A DNA stretch of 64,000 nt from Aureisphaera galaxeae (GTDB lineage: Bacteria; Bacteroidota; Bacteroidia; Flavobacteriales; Flavobacteriaceae): positions 776,812 through 840,811 of the forward strand of contig NZ_JAQQTF010000002.1 of assembly GCF_028561275.1 (NCBI RefSeq). Direction: 5' to 3'. Shown here piece after piece: positions 1 through 8,681 of this stretch. The notes beneath the pieces were generated by a model. The model was not told the origin of the DNA and ran no database searches. It saw nothing but the letters and a program-made list of their open reading frames with translations. Each line of letters opens with the position of its first letter. Positions within the stretch are counted from its first letter, which is position 1. The position numbers and the translations under genes were made by a program.

Positions 1-98
1 TCTTCCCATATATGGCGACCTATGTAACCTATAGGGATTGCATTGGTTTTGACGATGTGGATGAAATATCGAGCATAGGTCAAACCGTTGAGGAATAA
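1..98 (+). CDS. C-terminal fragment of an unidentified protein
   Basis: An open frame runs in from the left edge and stops at a TAA at 96-98. Only the last 31 residues are visible, ending in the acidic tail GQTVEE, so the family cannot be recognised. It is followed by a strong hairpin terminator, which fits the end of a real transcription unit rather than a chance frame. The gene lies in the same direction as topA but is separated from it by that terminator and a promoter-like element. Confidence 0.6.
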   Translation, partial: FPYMATYVTYRDCIGFDDVDEISSIGQTVEE

Positions 99-130
99 GT
101 GCAATAGCACCTTCAAAAATTAAAAATTAT

Positions 131-164
131 AGAGCCGGAAGAACTTTTCTCCGGCTCTTTTTTT
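131..164 (+). terminator. Rho-independent terminator between the left-edge gene and topA
   Basis: A perfect 9-bp stem (AGAGCCGGA with TCCGGCTCT) closes an 10-nt loop and is followed directly by a run of T. It sits 32 nt after the stop of the left-edge gene, so it most likely ends that transcript. Confidence 0.9.
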
Positions 165-220
165 GGTGTTAAGGGAAGCTTAAATCTTGGGCCCTTTCCG
201 AGCGTATTAAAAAAATCATA

Positions 221-228
221 TACTTTTG
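221..228 (+). promoter_or_regulatory. Probable -7 element of the topA promoter
   Basis: TACTTTTG matches the Bacteroidota -7 consensus TAnnTTTG exactly. It lies 20 nt before the topA start codon. No clear TTG-type -33 element is visible at the right distance, so the call rests on the -7 box and position. Confidence 0.5.
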
Positions 229-247
229 TACTCCAAATTTACGGACT

Positions 248-2746
248 ATGGCAAAGAATTTAGTGATCGTGGAGTCGCCGGCAAAAGCCAAAACCATTGA
301 AAAATTTCTAGGAAAGGATTTTAAGGTTACCTCTAGTTTTGGACATATTGCAGACCTGCCAGCAAAGGAGCTGGGAGTAGATGTTGAAGGAGGCTTTACA
401 CCTAAATATATAATATCGAGCGATAAGAAAAGCTTGGTGAAAGAATTAAAGGAACTAGCGAGCAAAGCCGAGATGGTTTGGTTGGCAAGTGATGAGGACC
501 GGGAAGGGGAAGCCATTGCATGGCACTTGGCCGAGTCGTTGAAACTGGACAAGGAAAAAACCAGGCGAATCGTTTTTCATGAGATCACAAAATCGGCCAT
601 TCTTAAGGCGATTGAAAATCCAAGACAAATAGATTACAATTTGGTAAATGCTCAACAAGCCAGACGGGTATTGGATCGTTTGGTGGGGTATGAGCTGTCC
701 CCTGTACTTTGGAGAAAAGTAAAGGGAGGACTGTCTGCCGGAAGGGTGCAGTCTGTTGCCGTACGATTGATCGTAGAGCGTGAACGTGAGATTGAGAAAT
801 TCAATCCTGTCGCTTCCTACCGTGTGGTAGCCGAATTCGTAAATGAGAACGGAAACAAATTCAAGGCGAAGCTTCCTAAAAATTTCACGACCGAAGAAGA
901 GGCGAGAGCGTTCCTTCAAAAAAATATAGGTGCTTCCTATAAAGTGTCCGATCTGGTAAAAAAGCCAGCCAAGAAATCGCCAGCTCCGCCGTTTACTACT
1001 TCTACGTTGCAGCAGGAAGCTTCCAGAAAATTATATTTCTCGGTAAGTAAAACCATGACCATTGCTCAACGTTTGTATGAAGCGGGGTTAATTACTTATA
1101 TGAGAACGGATAGTGTAAACCTTTCCGACGATGCACGTAATGCAGCCCAAGAGGAGATTGCCAATTCCTATGGAGCGAATTACAGTCAGCCAAGAAATTA
1201 CAAAGGGAAGTCGAAAGGGGCGCAGGAAGCGCACGAAGCCATTCGTCCTACCGATATGTCTCGACATACTATTAGTGGTGATTACGACCAGGAGCGTTTG
1301 TATCATCTTATTTGGAAGCGTACGATCGCATCCCAAATGAGTGATGCCCAATTGGAGCGCACCAATGTGAAGATAGACATTTTGGGCTCCCAACCCGTAA
1401 GCGAGCAATTCGCTGCCAATGGAGAAATGATAAAATTTGATGGTTTCCTGAAAGTGTACTTGGAAGGGACCGATTTCGAAGAGGAAGAGCAAGACGGAAT
1501 GCTGCCTAAGCTACAGGTAAATGATCCGCTTACAAATAATTACATTACCGCCACCCAGCGCTTTACGCGTCCACCATATCGTTATACGGAAGCAGCATTG
1601 GTTAAGCAGTTGGAGGAATTGGGAATAGGTAGACCGTCTACGTATGCACCAACTATTTCTACCATCGTTAATCGTAACTACGTTGAAAAAGGAACAGTAG
1701 AAGGAGTGGAGCGGCACTACGTCCAGCTTAAATTGGAAGATGGGCAAATGACCGATAAGAAATTGACCGAAACCATAGGAAGCGATAAAGGGAAAATGGT
1801 TCCCACCGACATCGGAATGATCGTGAACGATTTCTTAGTGGGTCATTTCGACGATATTTTAGACTATAACTTTACTGCTAAGGTAGAGGAGGATTTCGAT
1901 GCCATTGCCGAAGGGAAGGAAGAATGGACGTCTATGATGAAGGATTTCTACGAGAAGTTCCATCCGCATGTAGAAGATGTTCAGGAAAATGCCGGACGCG
2001 AAAGTGGGGAACGTATTCTGGGAGAAGATCCCGAAACTGGAAAACCTGTTTTGGTCCGTTTAGGGAAATTTGGACCCATGGCTCAAATTGGTGGTCCAGA
2101 AGATGAGGATAAGAAATTTGCCAGTTTACGTCCAGACCAACAATTGCATTTGGTCACCTTCGAAGAAGTATTGGACTTGTTCAAGCTTCCTAAGACATTA
2201 GGAGTTTATGACGGACAAGAAGTAGAAGTGGCCAATGGACGCTATGGGCCTTACATTCGATTTGGTTCCAAGTTCATTTCCCTGCCTAAAGGAATGGATC
2301 CTTTGGATGTTTCTATGGATACGGCTGCTGGCTTAATAGAGGAAAAGAAAAAAGCAGATGCACCTATATATATGTATGAAGGATTGCCGGTGCAAAAAGG
2401 GAAGGGTAGATTCGGTCCTTTTATTAAATGGAACAATATGTTCATTAACGTGAACAAGAAATATGATTTCGACAATCTTTCCGATGCAGATATTATTCAG
2501 CTTATTGAAGACAAGAAGCAAAAGGAAATCGATAAGTTGATCAATGAGTGGCCCGAAGAAGGGATACGATTGGAAAAAGCCCGTTGGGGAAGATTCAATC
2601 TCATTAAAGGAAAAACCAAGGTAGAACTTCCTAAAACTACCAAGGCCGATAAGATGACGTTAGAGGAGGCTCAAGACTTATTAGAAAAAAACGCACCCAA
2701 GAAGAAAACCACACGTAAAAAGAAAGCGACCGCCAAGAAAAAATAA
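248..2746 (+). CDS. topA: DNA topoisomerase I (type IA)
   Basis: Relaxes negatively supercoiled DNA by a transient 5'-phosphotyrosine break. The Toprim domain begins at residue 2 with the motif VIVESPAKAKT, and the catalytic tyrosine is Tyr284 in GLITYMRTDS. The type IA core continues through the IGRPSTYAP motif. After about residue 590 there are several topoisomerase C-terminal repeats (LGKFGPM, NGRYGPYI, KGRFGPFI, KARWGRF) instead of the cysteine zinc ribbons of E. coli TopA, and the protein ends in a lysine-rich tail, as is usual in Bacteroidota. Length 832 aa is normal. The next gene starts on the base after its stop codon, so the two are co-transcribed. Confidence 0.97.
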   Translation: MAKNLVIVESPAKAKTIEKFLGKDFKVTSSFGHIADLPAKELGVDVEGGFTPKYIISSDKKSLVKELKELASKAEMVWLASDEDREGEAIAWHLAESLKLDKEKTRRIVFHEITKSAILKAIENPRQIDYNLVNAQQARRVLDRLVGYELSPVLWRKVKGGLSAGRVQSVAVRLIVEREREIEKFNPVASYRVVAEFVNENGNKFKAKLPKNFTTEEEARAFLQKNIGASYKVSDLVKKPAKKSPAPPFTTSTLQQEASRKLYFSVSKTMTIAQRLYEAGLITYMRTDSVNLSDDARNAAQEEIANSYGANYSQPRNYKGKSKGAQEAHEAIRPTDMSRHTISGDYDQERLYHLIWKRTIASQMSDAQLERTNVKIDILGSQPVSEQFAANGEMIKFDGFLKVYLEGTDFEEEEQDGMLPKLQVNDPLTNNYITATQRFTRPPYRYTEAALVKQLEELGIGRPSTYAPTISTIVNRNYVEKGTVEGVERHYVQLKLEDGQMTDKKLTETIGSDKGKMVPTDIGMIVNDFLVGHFDDILDYNFTAKVEEDFDAIAEGKEEWTSMMKDFYEKFHPHVEDVQENAGRESGERILGEDPETGKPVLVRLGKFGPMAQIGGPEDEDKKFASLRPDQQLHLVTFEEVLDLFKLPKTLGVYDGQEVEVANGRYGPYIRFGSKFISLPKGMDPLDVSMDTAAGLIEEKKKADAPIYMYEGLPVQKGKGRFGPFIKWNNMFINVNKKYDFDNLSDADIIQLIEDKKQKEIDKLINEWPEEGIRLEKARWGRFNLIKGKTKVELPKTTKADKMTLEEAQDLLEKNAPKKKTTRKKKATAKKK

Positions 2747-3910
2747 ATGATAGAGTTTCTCTCCCCCGTCTCTAAAAAAGTAGTAGCCCATAGGGAAGTA
2801 TTGCCCCTTGGTGTGCTAGGAAAGGAAATTGAGATTCATCATACCCAGGGAGCGCTTCCTTCTCTTAAAGGAGTTCGCTTTGCGATTGTCGGCGTTAGGG
2901 AAAATAGAAATGATACTAATTATATAGGAGGGGATATTTCTTTTGACTCTGTTCGGAAATCTTTGTATTCCCTATACCCTGGAAATTGGTCGTATCCTAT
3001 AGTCGATCTTGGGGATATAGAAAAAGGGGCTACGGTAGAAGATACTTACTTTGCTTTTAAGACGGTTGTAGAAGCTGTACTTTCTAAAGGCATTATACCC
3101 ATTGTGCTTGGGGGTAGTCAGGACTTATTGTATTCACATTATCGTTCTTACGATACCTATGGAAGGATGATCAATATGGTGAATGTGGATCATCGTTTCG
3201 ATTTGGGGGATGCCGATCAGCCACTTTCCAACATTTCTTATGTAGGGAAGATCATTGTGGACAAGCCCTATAATCTTTTCAACTATAGTGTACTCGGATA
3301 TCAGTCGTATGACAATCCGCCTGCGGAGATTGCATTGATGGAGAAATTGTACTTCGATGCGTATAGACTCGGGAAGGTTACGGGCGACATCACAGTGGTA
3401 GAGCCCATTATGCGCGATGCCGATGTTGTGGCTGTCGATGTATCGGCAATAAAAGCTTCAGAATTGAGTTATAATACTAGCGCAGGCCCCAATGGGTTCG
3501 ATAGTCGGGAGATCTGTGCTATTGCCCGTTATGCAGGGATAAGTAATAAGGTATCGTCCTTCGGTTTGTACGAGCTTACCGATTTTGATACTTCAGAAAG
3601 TGCTTCCTTGTTGATCGCGCAGGTAATATGGTATTTCATAGAAGGAGTGAACTTCAGGATTGATGATGAGGATTTCGATGACGAGAAAAGTTATACTACT
3701 TATAAAGTACCCGTGGATGACGAGGTTTTAGTGTTCAAAAAGAGCAACAAAACGGGTCGTTGGTGGATAGAATTACCATTTATTTCAAATGTTAATAATA
3801 AATTAAAAAGACATACGTTATTACCTTGCACTTATGGCGAATATTTGAGTGCTACAAATCAGGAAATTCCTGAACGGTGGTATAAAGCCCGCCGGAAAAA
3901 TGAAGTATAA
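2747..3910 (+). CDS. Arginase/formiminoglutamase-fold protein with degenerate metal site
   Basis: This 387-aa protein aligns by motif order with the ureohydrolase (arginase, agmatinase, formiminoglutamase) family, which hydrolyses guanidino or formimino groups with two Mn ions. The three metal motifs can be placed but are altered: GGxH is GGSQD (Gln125), the DxHxD motif is DHRFD (148-152, Arg at the usual His), and DxD is DVS (231-233). By eye about half of the six usual metal ligands are lost, so catalysis is doubtful. The start abuts the topA stop with no gap. It sits directly before gldK, and I recall this neighbour from other Flavobacteria, often labelled formimidoylglutamase. A non-catalytic role is possible; its real function is unknown. 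Confidence 0.8.
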   Translation: MIEFLSPVSKKVVAHREVLPLGVLGKEIEIHHTQGALPSLKGVRFAIVGVRENRNDTNYIGGDISFDSVRKSLYSLYPGNWSYPIVDLGDIEKGATVEDTYFAFKTVVEAVLSKGIIPIVLGGSQDLLYSHYRSYDTYGRMINMVNVDHRFDLGDADQPLSNISYVGKIIVDKPYNLFNYSVLGYQSYDNPPAEIALMEKLYFDAYRLGKVTGDITVVEPIMRDADVVAVDVSAIKASELSYNTSAGPNGFDSREICAIARYAGISNKVSSFGLYELTDFDTSESASLLIAQVIWYFIEGVNFRIDDEDFDDEKSYTTYKVPVDDEVLVFKKSNKTGRWWIELPFISNVNNKLKRHTLLPCTYGEYLSATNQEIPERWYKARRKNEV

Positions 3911-3957
3911 TCAAACAAACTAAGAAAAAGAGGTTTAAGGGTTTTTTGAAAAAATTG

Positions 3958-3988
3958 TTGTTTTTTTGAAATTTTATGGATAGGTTTA
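3958..3988 (+). promoter_or_regulatory. Probable gldK promoter, flanked by an 8-bp inverted repeat
   Basis: TTG at 3958-3960 and TAGGTTTA at 3981-3988 are spaced by 20 nt, close to the Bacteroidota pattern TTG...TAnnTTTG (one mismatch in the -7 box). The pair lies 36 nt before the gldK start codon. It is bracketed by TTTAAGGG (3934-3941) and CCCTTAAA (3991-3998), an exact 8-bp inverted repeat. This would be the main promoter of gldKLMN. Confidence 0.45.
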
Positions 3989-4024
3989 CGCCCTTAAATC
4001 TTACTTAATTTAACCTAAATACCT

Positions 4025-5398
4025 ATGAAGAAGTTAATTGCATTCACTGCGATGGTTGCCTTTTTGTTTAGTTGTAACTCTGGAGACAGAGGGGAACTTA
4101 TTGGAGCAAAAGGTAAGAAATGGTACCCTCAAAAGCCTTACGGTATGACCCTTATCCCTGGTGGTTCATTCATCATGGGTAAAGCAGATGACGATTTTGT
4201 GGCAGTAAACGATGCTCCTACGAGAACTGTTACAGTGCGTTCCTTCTACATGGACGAAACTGAAATCACCAACTCTGAGTATAGACAATTCGTGAACTGG
4301 GTTCGCGATTCGACCGTTCGTTTAAAATTAGCGATCCTTGCCGATGAGGTGGGAGCTACTCCTGGAGACGGCGGTATTGGCGATTTTGCATTCGTTGACC
4401 AAGAGAATGAAGAAATGACCCCATACGAGCAATATATGTATGACAATTACTACGGTATGGGTGAAGATTTCTACGCGGGACGTAAAATCAACAACGATGT
4501 TGATCTTATCTGGGAAACTGGAGATTATCCAGACGAATACTACACTGAAGTAATGGACACCATGTACATTCCTGTAGAGGAGGCATACAATGGACAAAGA
4601 ACTATCGATGTGTCCAAGTTGTTGTTCCAGTACACCCACATGGACATTCAAGCCGCTGCCCGTGCTAAGGGGCAGAGAAGAAAAGACTTCATTAAAAAAG
4701 ATACAGTAGCTGTTTATCCAGATACTACAGTTTGGATCAAAGACTTTAACTACTCTTACAACGAGCCTATGCACAACGATTACTTCTGGCATGAGGCATA
4801 CGGGGACTATCCTGTAGTAGGAGTAAGCTGGAAGCAAGCTAAGGCCTTCTGCGCATGGAGAACGCTTTACAAGAATGCTTACCAAAAATCAAGAAGCCGT
4901 CAATATGTAAACTCTTTCAGACTTCCTGGAGAAGCTGAGTGGGAGTATGCTGCGCGTGGCGGTCTAGAATCTGCAACATTCCCATGGGGAGGTCCTTATG
5001 CTAAAAACGATAGAGGATGTTTCATGGCGAACTTTAAACCACTTCGTGGAGACTACGCTGCAGATCAGGCATTGTATACGGTTGAGGCCGATGCATATGA
5101 GCCAAATGATTATAACCTTTATAATATGGCTGGAAACGTAAGTGAGTGGGTAGCTTCTTCTTACGATCCAGATTCTTACGAGTATTCCTCAACAATGAAC
5201 CCGAACGTAAATGACGACTTGAACATGCGTAAGGTAGTTCGTGGAGGATCTTGGAAAGACGTAGCGTATTTCTTGCAAGTGAGCACGCGTGACTATGAAT
5301 ATGCGGATTCTGCAAGAAGTTACATTGGTTTCAGAACCGTACAGGATTACATGGGAACCGACGTTACGCTTAACAACAACTTCGGGGATGCCCGATAG
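4025..5398 (+). CDS. gldK: Gliding motility lipoprotein GldK
   Basis: GldK is an outer-membrane lipoprotein of the type IX secretion system; with GldN it builds the periplasmic ring linked to the outer membrane. The N-terminus is a lipoprotein signal ending FLFSC (Cys17). The rest is a formylglycine-generating-enzyme/sulfatase-modifying-factor fold, seen in MTLIPGGSFIMG near residue 40 and the C-terminal NMAGNVSEWV, VVRGGSW and GFR motifs typical of that fold. Length 457 aa agrees with other GldK proteins. It is the first gene of gldKLMN, with 62 nt to gldL. Confidence 0.96.
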   Translation: MKKLIAFTAMVAFLFSCNSGDRGELIGAKGKKWYPQKPYGMTLIPGGSFIMGKADDDFVAVNDAPTRTVTVRSFYMDETEITNSEYRQFVNWVRDSTVRLKLAILADEVGATPGDGGIGDFAFVDQENEEMTPYEQYMYDNYYGMGEDFYAGRKINNDVDLIWETGDYPDEYYTEVMDTMYIPVEEAYNGQRTIDVSKLLFQYTHMDIQAAARAKGQRRKDFIKKDTVAVYPDTTVWIKDFNYSYNEPMHNDYFWHEAYGDYPVVGVSWKQAKAFCAWRTLYKNAYQKSRSRQYVNSFRLPGEAEWEYAARGGLESATFPWGGPYAKNDRGCFMANFKPLRGDYAADQALYTVEADAYEPNDYNLYNMAGNVSEWVASSYDPDSYEYSSTMNPNVNDDLNMRKVVRGGSWKDVAYFLQVSTRDYEYADSARSYIGFRTVQDYMGTDVTLNNNFGDAR

Positions 5399-5460
5399 TC
5401 CTACAAATAGCTGAATCTTAACCTAAATAGTAAAACTTAACTTAACTTAAAAATTGTATT

Positions 5461-6102
5461 ATGGCACAGTCAAAATCATCTAAGAAATTATTTAACATGG
5501 CCTATGGTCTTGGAGCTTCTATTGTAATTTTAGGAGCCCTATTTAAGATCCTTCACTGGGAGCTTGGTCCCCTAAACGGAGGTCTTCTATTGGCCATTGG
5601 ACTTATTACTGAAGCAATCATTTTCGCGATCTCTGCTTTCGAACCAGTAGACGACGATTTAGATTGGTCTTTAGTATATCCTGAATTAGCAGGTGGAAAG
5701 ACAAAAGACAAGAAAGAGCAGCCTAAAGATCCTCAGGGAATCCTTTCCCAGAAATTGGATGAAATGTTGAAGGAGGCTAAAATTGATGGAGAATTAATGT
5801 CTAGTCTTGGTGAAAGCATCCGTTCTTTCGAAGGTGCTGCCAAGGGAATGGCTCCTACTGCAGAAGCTATGAACTCTACTAAGAAATACAGTGAAGAAAT
5901 GGCATTGGCTGCTGCCCAAATGGAGTCTTTGAACAGTCTTTACAAAGTACAAGTAGAATCTACAAGCCGTCAAGCAGAAGTAAACGAGCAAGTAGTAGAA
6001 AACGCTGCTCAGTTGAAAGCTCAAATGGAACACTTAGCCAGCAACCTTTCTTCCTTGAATGGAGTATACGGAGGTATGTTGTCCGCAATGAACAGAAACT
6101 AA
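5461..6102 (+). CDS. gldL: Gliding motility protein GldL, proton-driven T9SS motor subunit
   Basis: GldL is the inner-membrane partner of GldM; together they form the rotary motor that uses the proton gradient to power T9SS secretion and gliding. Two hydrophobic helices fill roughly residues 15-33 and 40-60, with the motif ILGALFKILHW in the first and a glutamate (LITEAI) inside the second, as expected for a motor stator. The remaining 150 residues are soluble, acidic and predicted coiled coil (repeated AAAQMESL, AAQLKAQMEHL). Length 213 aa is typical. Position between gldK and gldM fixes the identity. Confidence 0.97.
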   Translation: MAQSKSSKKLFNMAYGLGASIVILGALFKILHWELGPLNGGLLLAIGLITEAIIFAISAFEPVDDDLDWSLVYPELAGGKTKDKKEQPKDPQGILSQKLDEMLKEAKIDGELMSSLGESIRSFEGAAKGMAPTAEAMNSTKKYSEEMALAAAQMESLNSLYKVQVESTSRQAEVNEQVVENAAQLKAQMEHLASNLSSLNGVYGGMLSAMNRN

Positions 6103-6144
6103 TAGTTTCCTAACTGTAATTATTAATCTTTAAAAAGAGAAAAG

Positions 6145-7704
6145 ATGGCAGGAGGTAAACTATCCCCGCGGCAAAAGATGATTAACCTAATGTATCTGGT
6201 TTTCATCGCAATGTTGGCATTAAACATGTCCAAAGAAGTATTATCTGCTTTCGGGCTGTTAAACGAGAAAATTGAAAAGGCTAATACCGATACAACGGCA
6301 AGAAACGTTGCATTTATGGAAAGCCTAGAAGTGAAAGCTTCAGAAGCGCCAGAACAGTATTCGGATTTATTAGGTAAAGCCAAAGAAGTAAGTACTGCTT
6401 CAGCAGAACTTGACAGCTTTTTGGAAACTCTTAAGAGTGAAGCAGTAAAAGGAATAGAAGATCCCACGGATTATGAAGTAATGGATAAGCCGGATTTCTT
6501 CGACAGACGTTTCTTCAATGCGGATAAGTACAAAAAAGAAGGTCAGGACTTTATCGATAAGATAGATAGCTATAGAACTAGTCTTACAACGATCATTGGT
6601 GATTCTCTATATCCAGATATTAGAAAATCTATAAATGATAATTTTTCAACTGAAAAAGTTACAAATAGAGACGGTAAAAAGGTAGACTGGCTGAGATATA
6701 ATTATGAAGGATTCCCATTGGTGGCTTCACTTACTAAATTAACTCAGATTCAGGCCGATATTAAGAATACTAAGAATGAGCTACTTTCCAAAATGTTAGC
6801 TGGTAAAACAGCGGACATTGCTTCTTTCGATAAGTATACTACATTATTGGAGCAATCTAAGGGAGCTTATTACGCTGGTGAGTCTTTCGATGGTTCAATT
6901 GTTTTGGGTAGAAAAGATGCCGGAACAAGACCGAATGAAGTAAAACTTACGCTAGATGGAAGACCATTAACTGAAGATCAATATGAAATTCAAGATGGTA
7001 GAGTTGTGTTGAAAGTTAGTGCTGGTGGAGTAGGTGACCATGAAATTAAAGGTCAATTGATTTTCCTTCAAGATGGAGAAAAAATCCCTGTAGATGTAAA
7101 CCAAAAGTTCACAACAATCAATCAGCCAAACAAAGCAACAATTTCAGCTACCAAGATGAACGTTGTTTATAGAGGTGTTGTTAACCCTATGACCATCGCT
7201 TTTGATGGAGCAAGGAATGTAAATGCAACAGCTCCTGGTCTAACAAGAAAGTCTGGAAGCTCTTATGAAATGCGTCCTGGTCAGGGTAGAGAGGTTACAA
7301 TTAATGTAACTGCTACTTTACCTGATGGCTCTAAGAAATCGGATCAGCAAAATTTCCGTATCAAGGACATTCCACGCCCAGTAGGAACCATTCGTGGGGA
7401 AACTGGAGATGGAGGATGTGTGCGTATGCAGCGTCAAGGACTTGAGATTTCTAGTGTAGGTGCTATTTTGGAAGACTTCGACTTCGATCTTAACCTTAAC
7501 GTAACAGGGTTTAAGTTCAAAGTTTCCGGTCAGCCAACAGTAGCCGTAAGCGGAAGAAAATTAGACGGACCTGCTAAGAATGCTTTGCGTAGAGCGAAGC
7601 GTGGTGAGACCGTTCAGATTTTCGATATCAACGCAAGAATTGCAAACAACTCTGGATACAAGTTGAAGAAGATCTCTCCAGTTTGTATTGAGTTAACAAA
7701 CTAA
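6145..7704 (+). CDS. gldM: Gliding motility protein GldM, T9SS motor rotor/shaft
   Basis: GldM has one N-terminal transmembrane helix (about residues 12-31, MINLMYLVFIAMLALNMS) that packs in the GldL ring and a long periplasmic rod of stacked domains that reaches the GldKN ring. The conserved opening GGKLSPRQKMINLMYLV is present. The C-terminal half is beta-rich and includes the phrase VGTIRGETGDGG followed by the terminal domain. Length 519 aa matches the family. The gene starts 42 nt after gldL and 20 nt before gldN. Confidence 0.97.
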   Translation: MAGGKLSPRQKMINLMYLVFIAMLALNMSKEVLSAFGLLNEKIEKANTDTTARNVAFMESLEVKASEAPEQYSDLLGKAKEVSTASAELDSFLETLKSEAVKGIEDPTDYEVMDKPDFFDRRFFNADKYKKEGQDFIDKIDSYRTSLTTIIGDSLYPDIRKSINDNFSTEKVTNRDGKKVDWLRYNYEGFPLVASLTKLTQIQADIKNTKNELLSKMLAGKTADIASFDKYTTLLEQSKGAYYAGESFDGSIVLGRKDAGTRPNEVKLTLDGRPLTEDQYEIQDGRVVLKVSAGGVGDHEIKGQLIFLQDGEKIPVDVNQKFTTINQPNKATISATKMNVVYRGVVNPMTIAFDGARNVNATAPGLTRKSGSSYEMRPGQGREVTINVTATLPDGSKKSDQQNFRIKDIPRPVGTIRGETGDGGCVRMQRQGLEISSVGAILEDFDFDLNLNVTGFKFKVSGQPTVAVSGRKLDGPAKNALRRAKRGETVQIFDINARIANNSGYKLKKISPVCIELTN

Positions 7705-7724
7705 TAAAAGTAAAATTTCGATTT

Positions 7725-8624
7725 ATGAATTTGAGACACGTTGTTTTAAGTGGAATTGGCCTCTTATTGGGTGTAAGTGCTACTGCACAGATTAACATCC
7801 TTAATGCTAAGACTCCCGATGAGATTGGGATTAAGACAGAAGCACAAATCGCTTACGATAACGACGAGCCGCTACCATACGGTTACGTAGATGAGCGTGA
7901 TGTACTTTGGTCCAAAACCACTTGGGAGTATATAGATCTTGACGAGCGAGTGAATTTCCCATTATACTACCCTATCGATACCATGAATATCGGTTCCGAA
8001 AGGCGTTCACTTTATGACGTCTTGGTAAAGGGGATCAAAACAGGTGAGATTGAGCATGTGTATGCAGATTCTTATTTCACCGAGAAGAGAACCTTGGGCG
8101 ATCTTGGAGCTTCCTTGGAATATGTAGATACCACAGATTTGGGTATCGAGCAGTTCAATGCCGAAGGAATAGTAGATCCAGAATATATTCGTCGCTTCTC
8201 GTTAGATGCTGGAGATATTCAGGCATGGAAAGTAAGAGGTTATTGGTACTTGGATAAGCGACAGGGAGAATTGAGATACCGTATGTTGGGTCTTTGTCCT
8301 GTAGCTAACGAAGCGCGTTCTAAAGCCTTCGACGATGAAAGTATTGATGCTTCTGTAGATTTGTTCTGGGTATGGTTCCCATCGGCAAGAAATGTTTTGC
8401 ACAATGCAAAAGCTTTCAACCGTAAGAATACTTCTCAGCCCATCTCCTACGATCACCTTCTTAATTCCAGAAGGTTCCACGGAGTGGTGTACAAAGAAGA
8501 TAACGTTCAGGGAGACCGTAGCGTTTCAGACTACATCAACGATAATGCTTTGATGCAGTTATTGGAATCGGATCGAATTAAAGAACAAATTCGTAACATC
8601 GAAATAGATATGTGGAACTATTAA
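7725..8624 (+). CDS. gldN: Gliding motility protein GldN
   Basis: GldN is the periplasmic partner of GldK in the T9SS ring complex and is required for secretion and gliding. A Sec signal peptide occupies about residues 1-21 (hydrophobic LSGIGLLLGVSATA followed by Q). The body contains the family phrase WEYIDLDERVN and the later VSDYINDNALMQLLESDRI. Length 299 aa is as expected. It is the last gene of the operon; a strong terminator follows 25 nt after its stop. Confidence 0.96.
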   Translation: MNLRHVVLSGIGLLLGVSATAQINILNAKTPDEIGIKTEAQIAYDNDEPLPYGYVDERDVLWSKTTWEYIDLDERVNFPLYYPIDTMNIGSERRSLYDVLVKGIKTGEIEHVYADSYFTEKRTLGDLGASLEYVDTTDLGIEQFNAEGIVDPEYIRRFSLDAGDIQAWKVRGYWYLDKRQGELRYRMLGLCPVANEARSKAFDDESIDASVDLFWVWFPSARNVLHNAKAFNRKNTSQPISYDHLLNSRRFHGVVYKEDNVQGDRSVSDYINDNALMQLLESDRIKEQIRNIEIDMWNY

Positions 8625-8649
8625 TAGTTTCTATTAGATGATATATTTG

Positions 8650-8681
8650 CCCTCCATTGCGTAGCTTTGGAGGGTTTTTTT
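8650..8681 (+). terminator. Rho-independent terminator of gldKLMN
   Basis: A perfect 7-bp GC-rich stem, CCCTCCA with TGGAGGG, closes an 11-nt loop and is followed by seven T. The T run ends on the base before the ATG of the next gene, so the 3' arm (GGAGGG) is also the only Shine-Dalgarno-like sequence in front of that gene. Confidence 0.9.

Noticed and set aside
4328-4885. Minus-strand frames inside gldK
   Set aside because: Shadows of a strongly conserved gene on the other strand; no own motifs.
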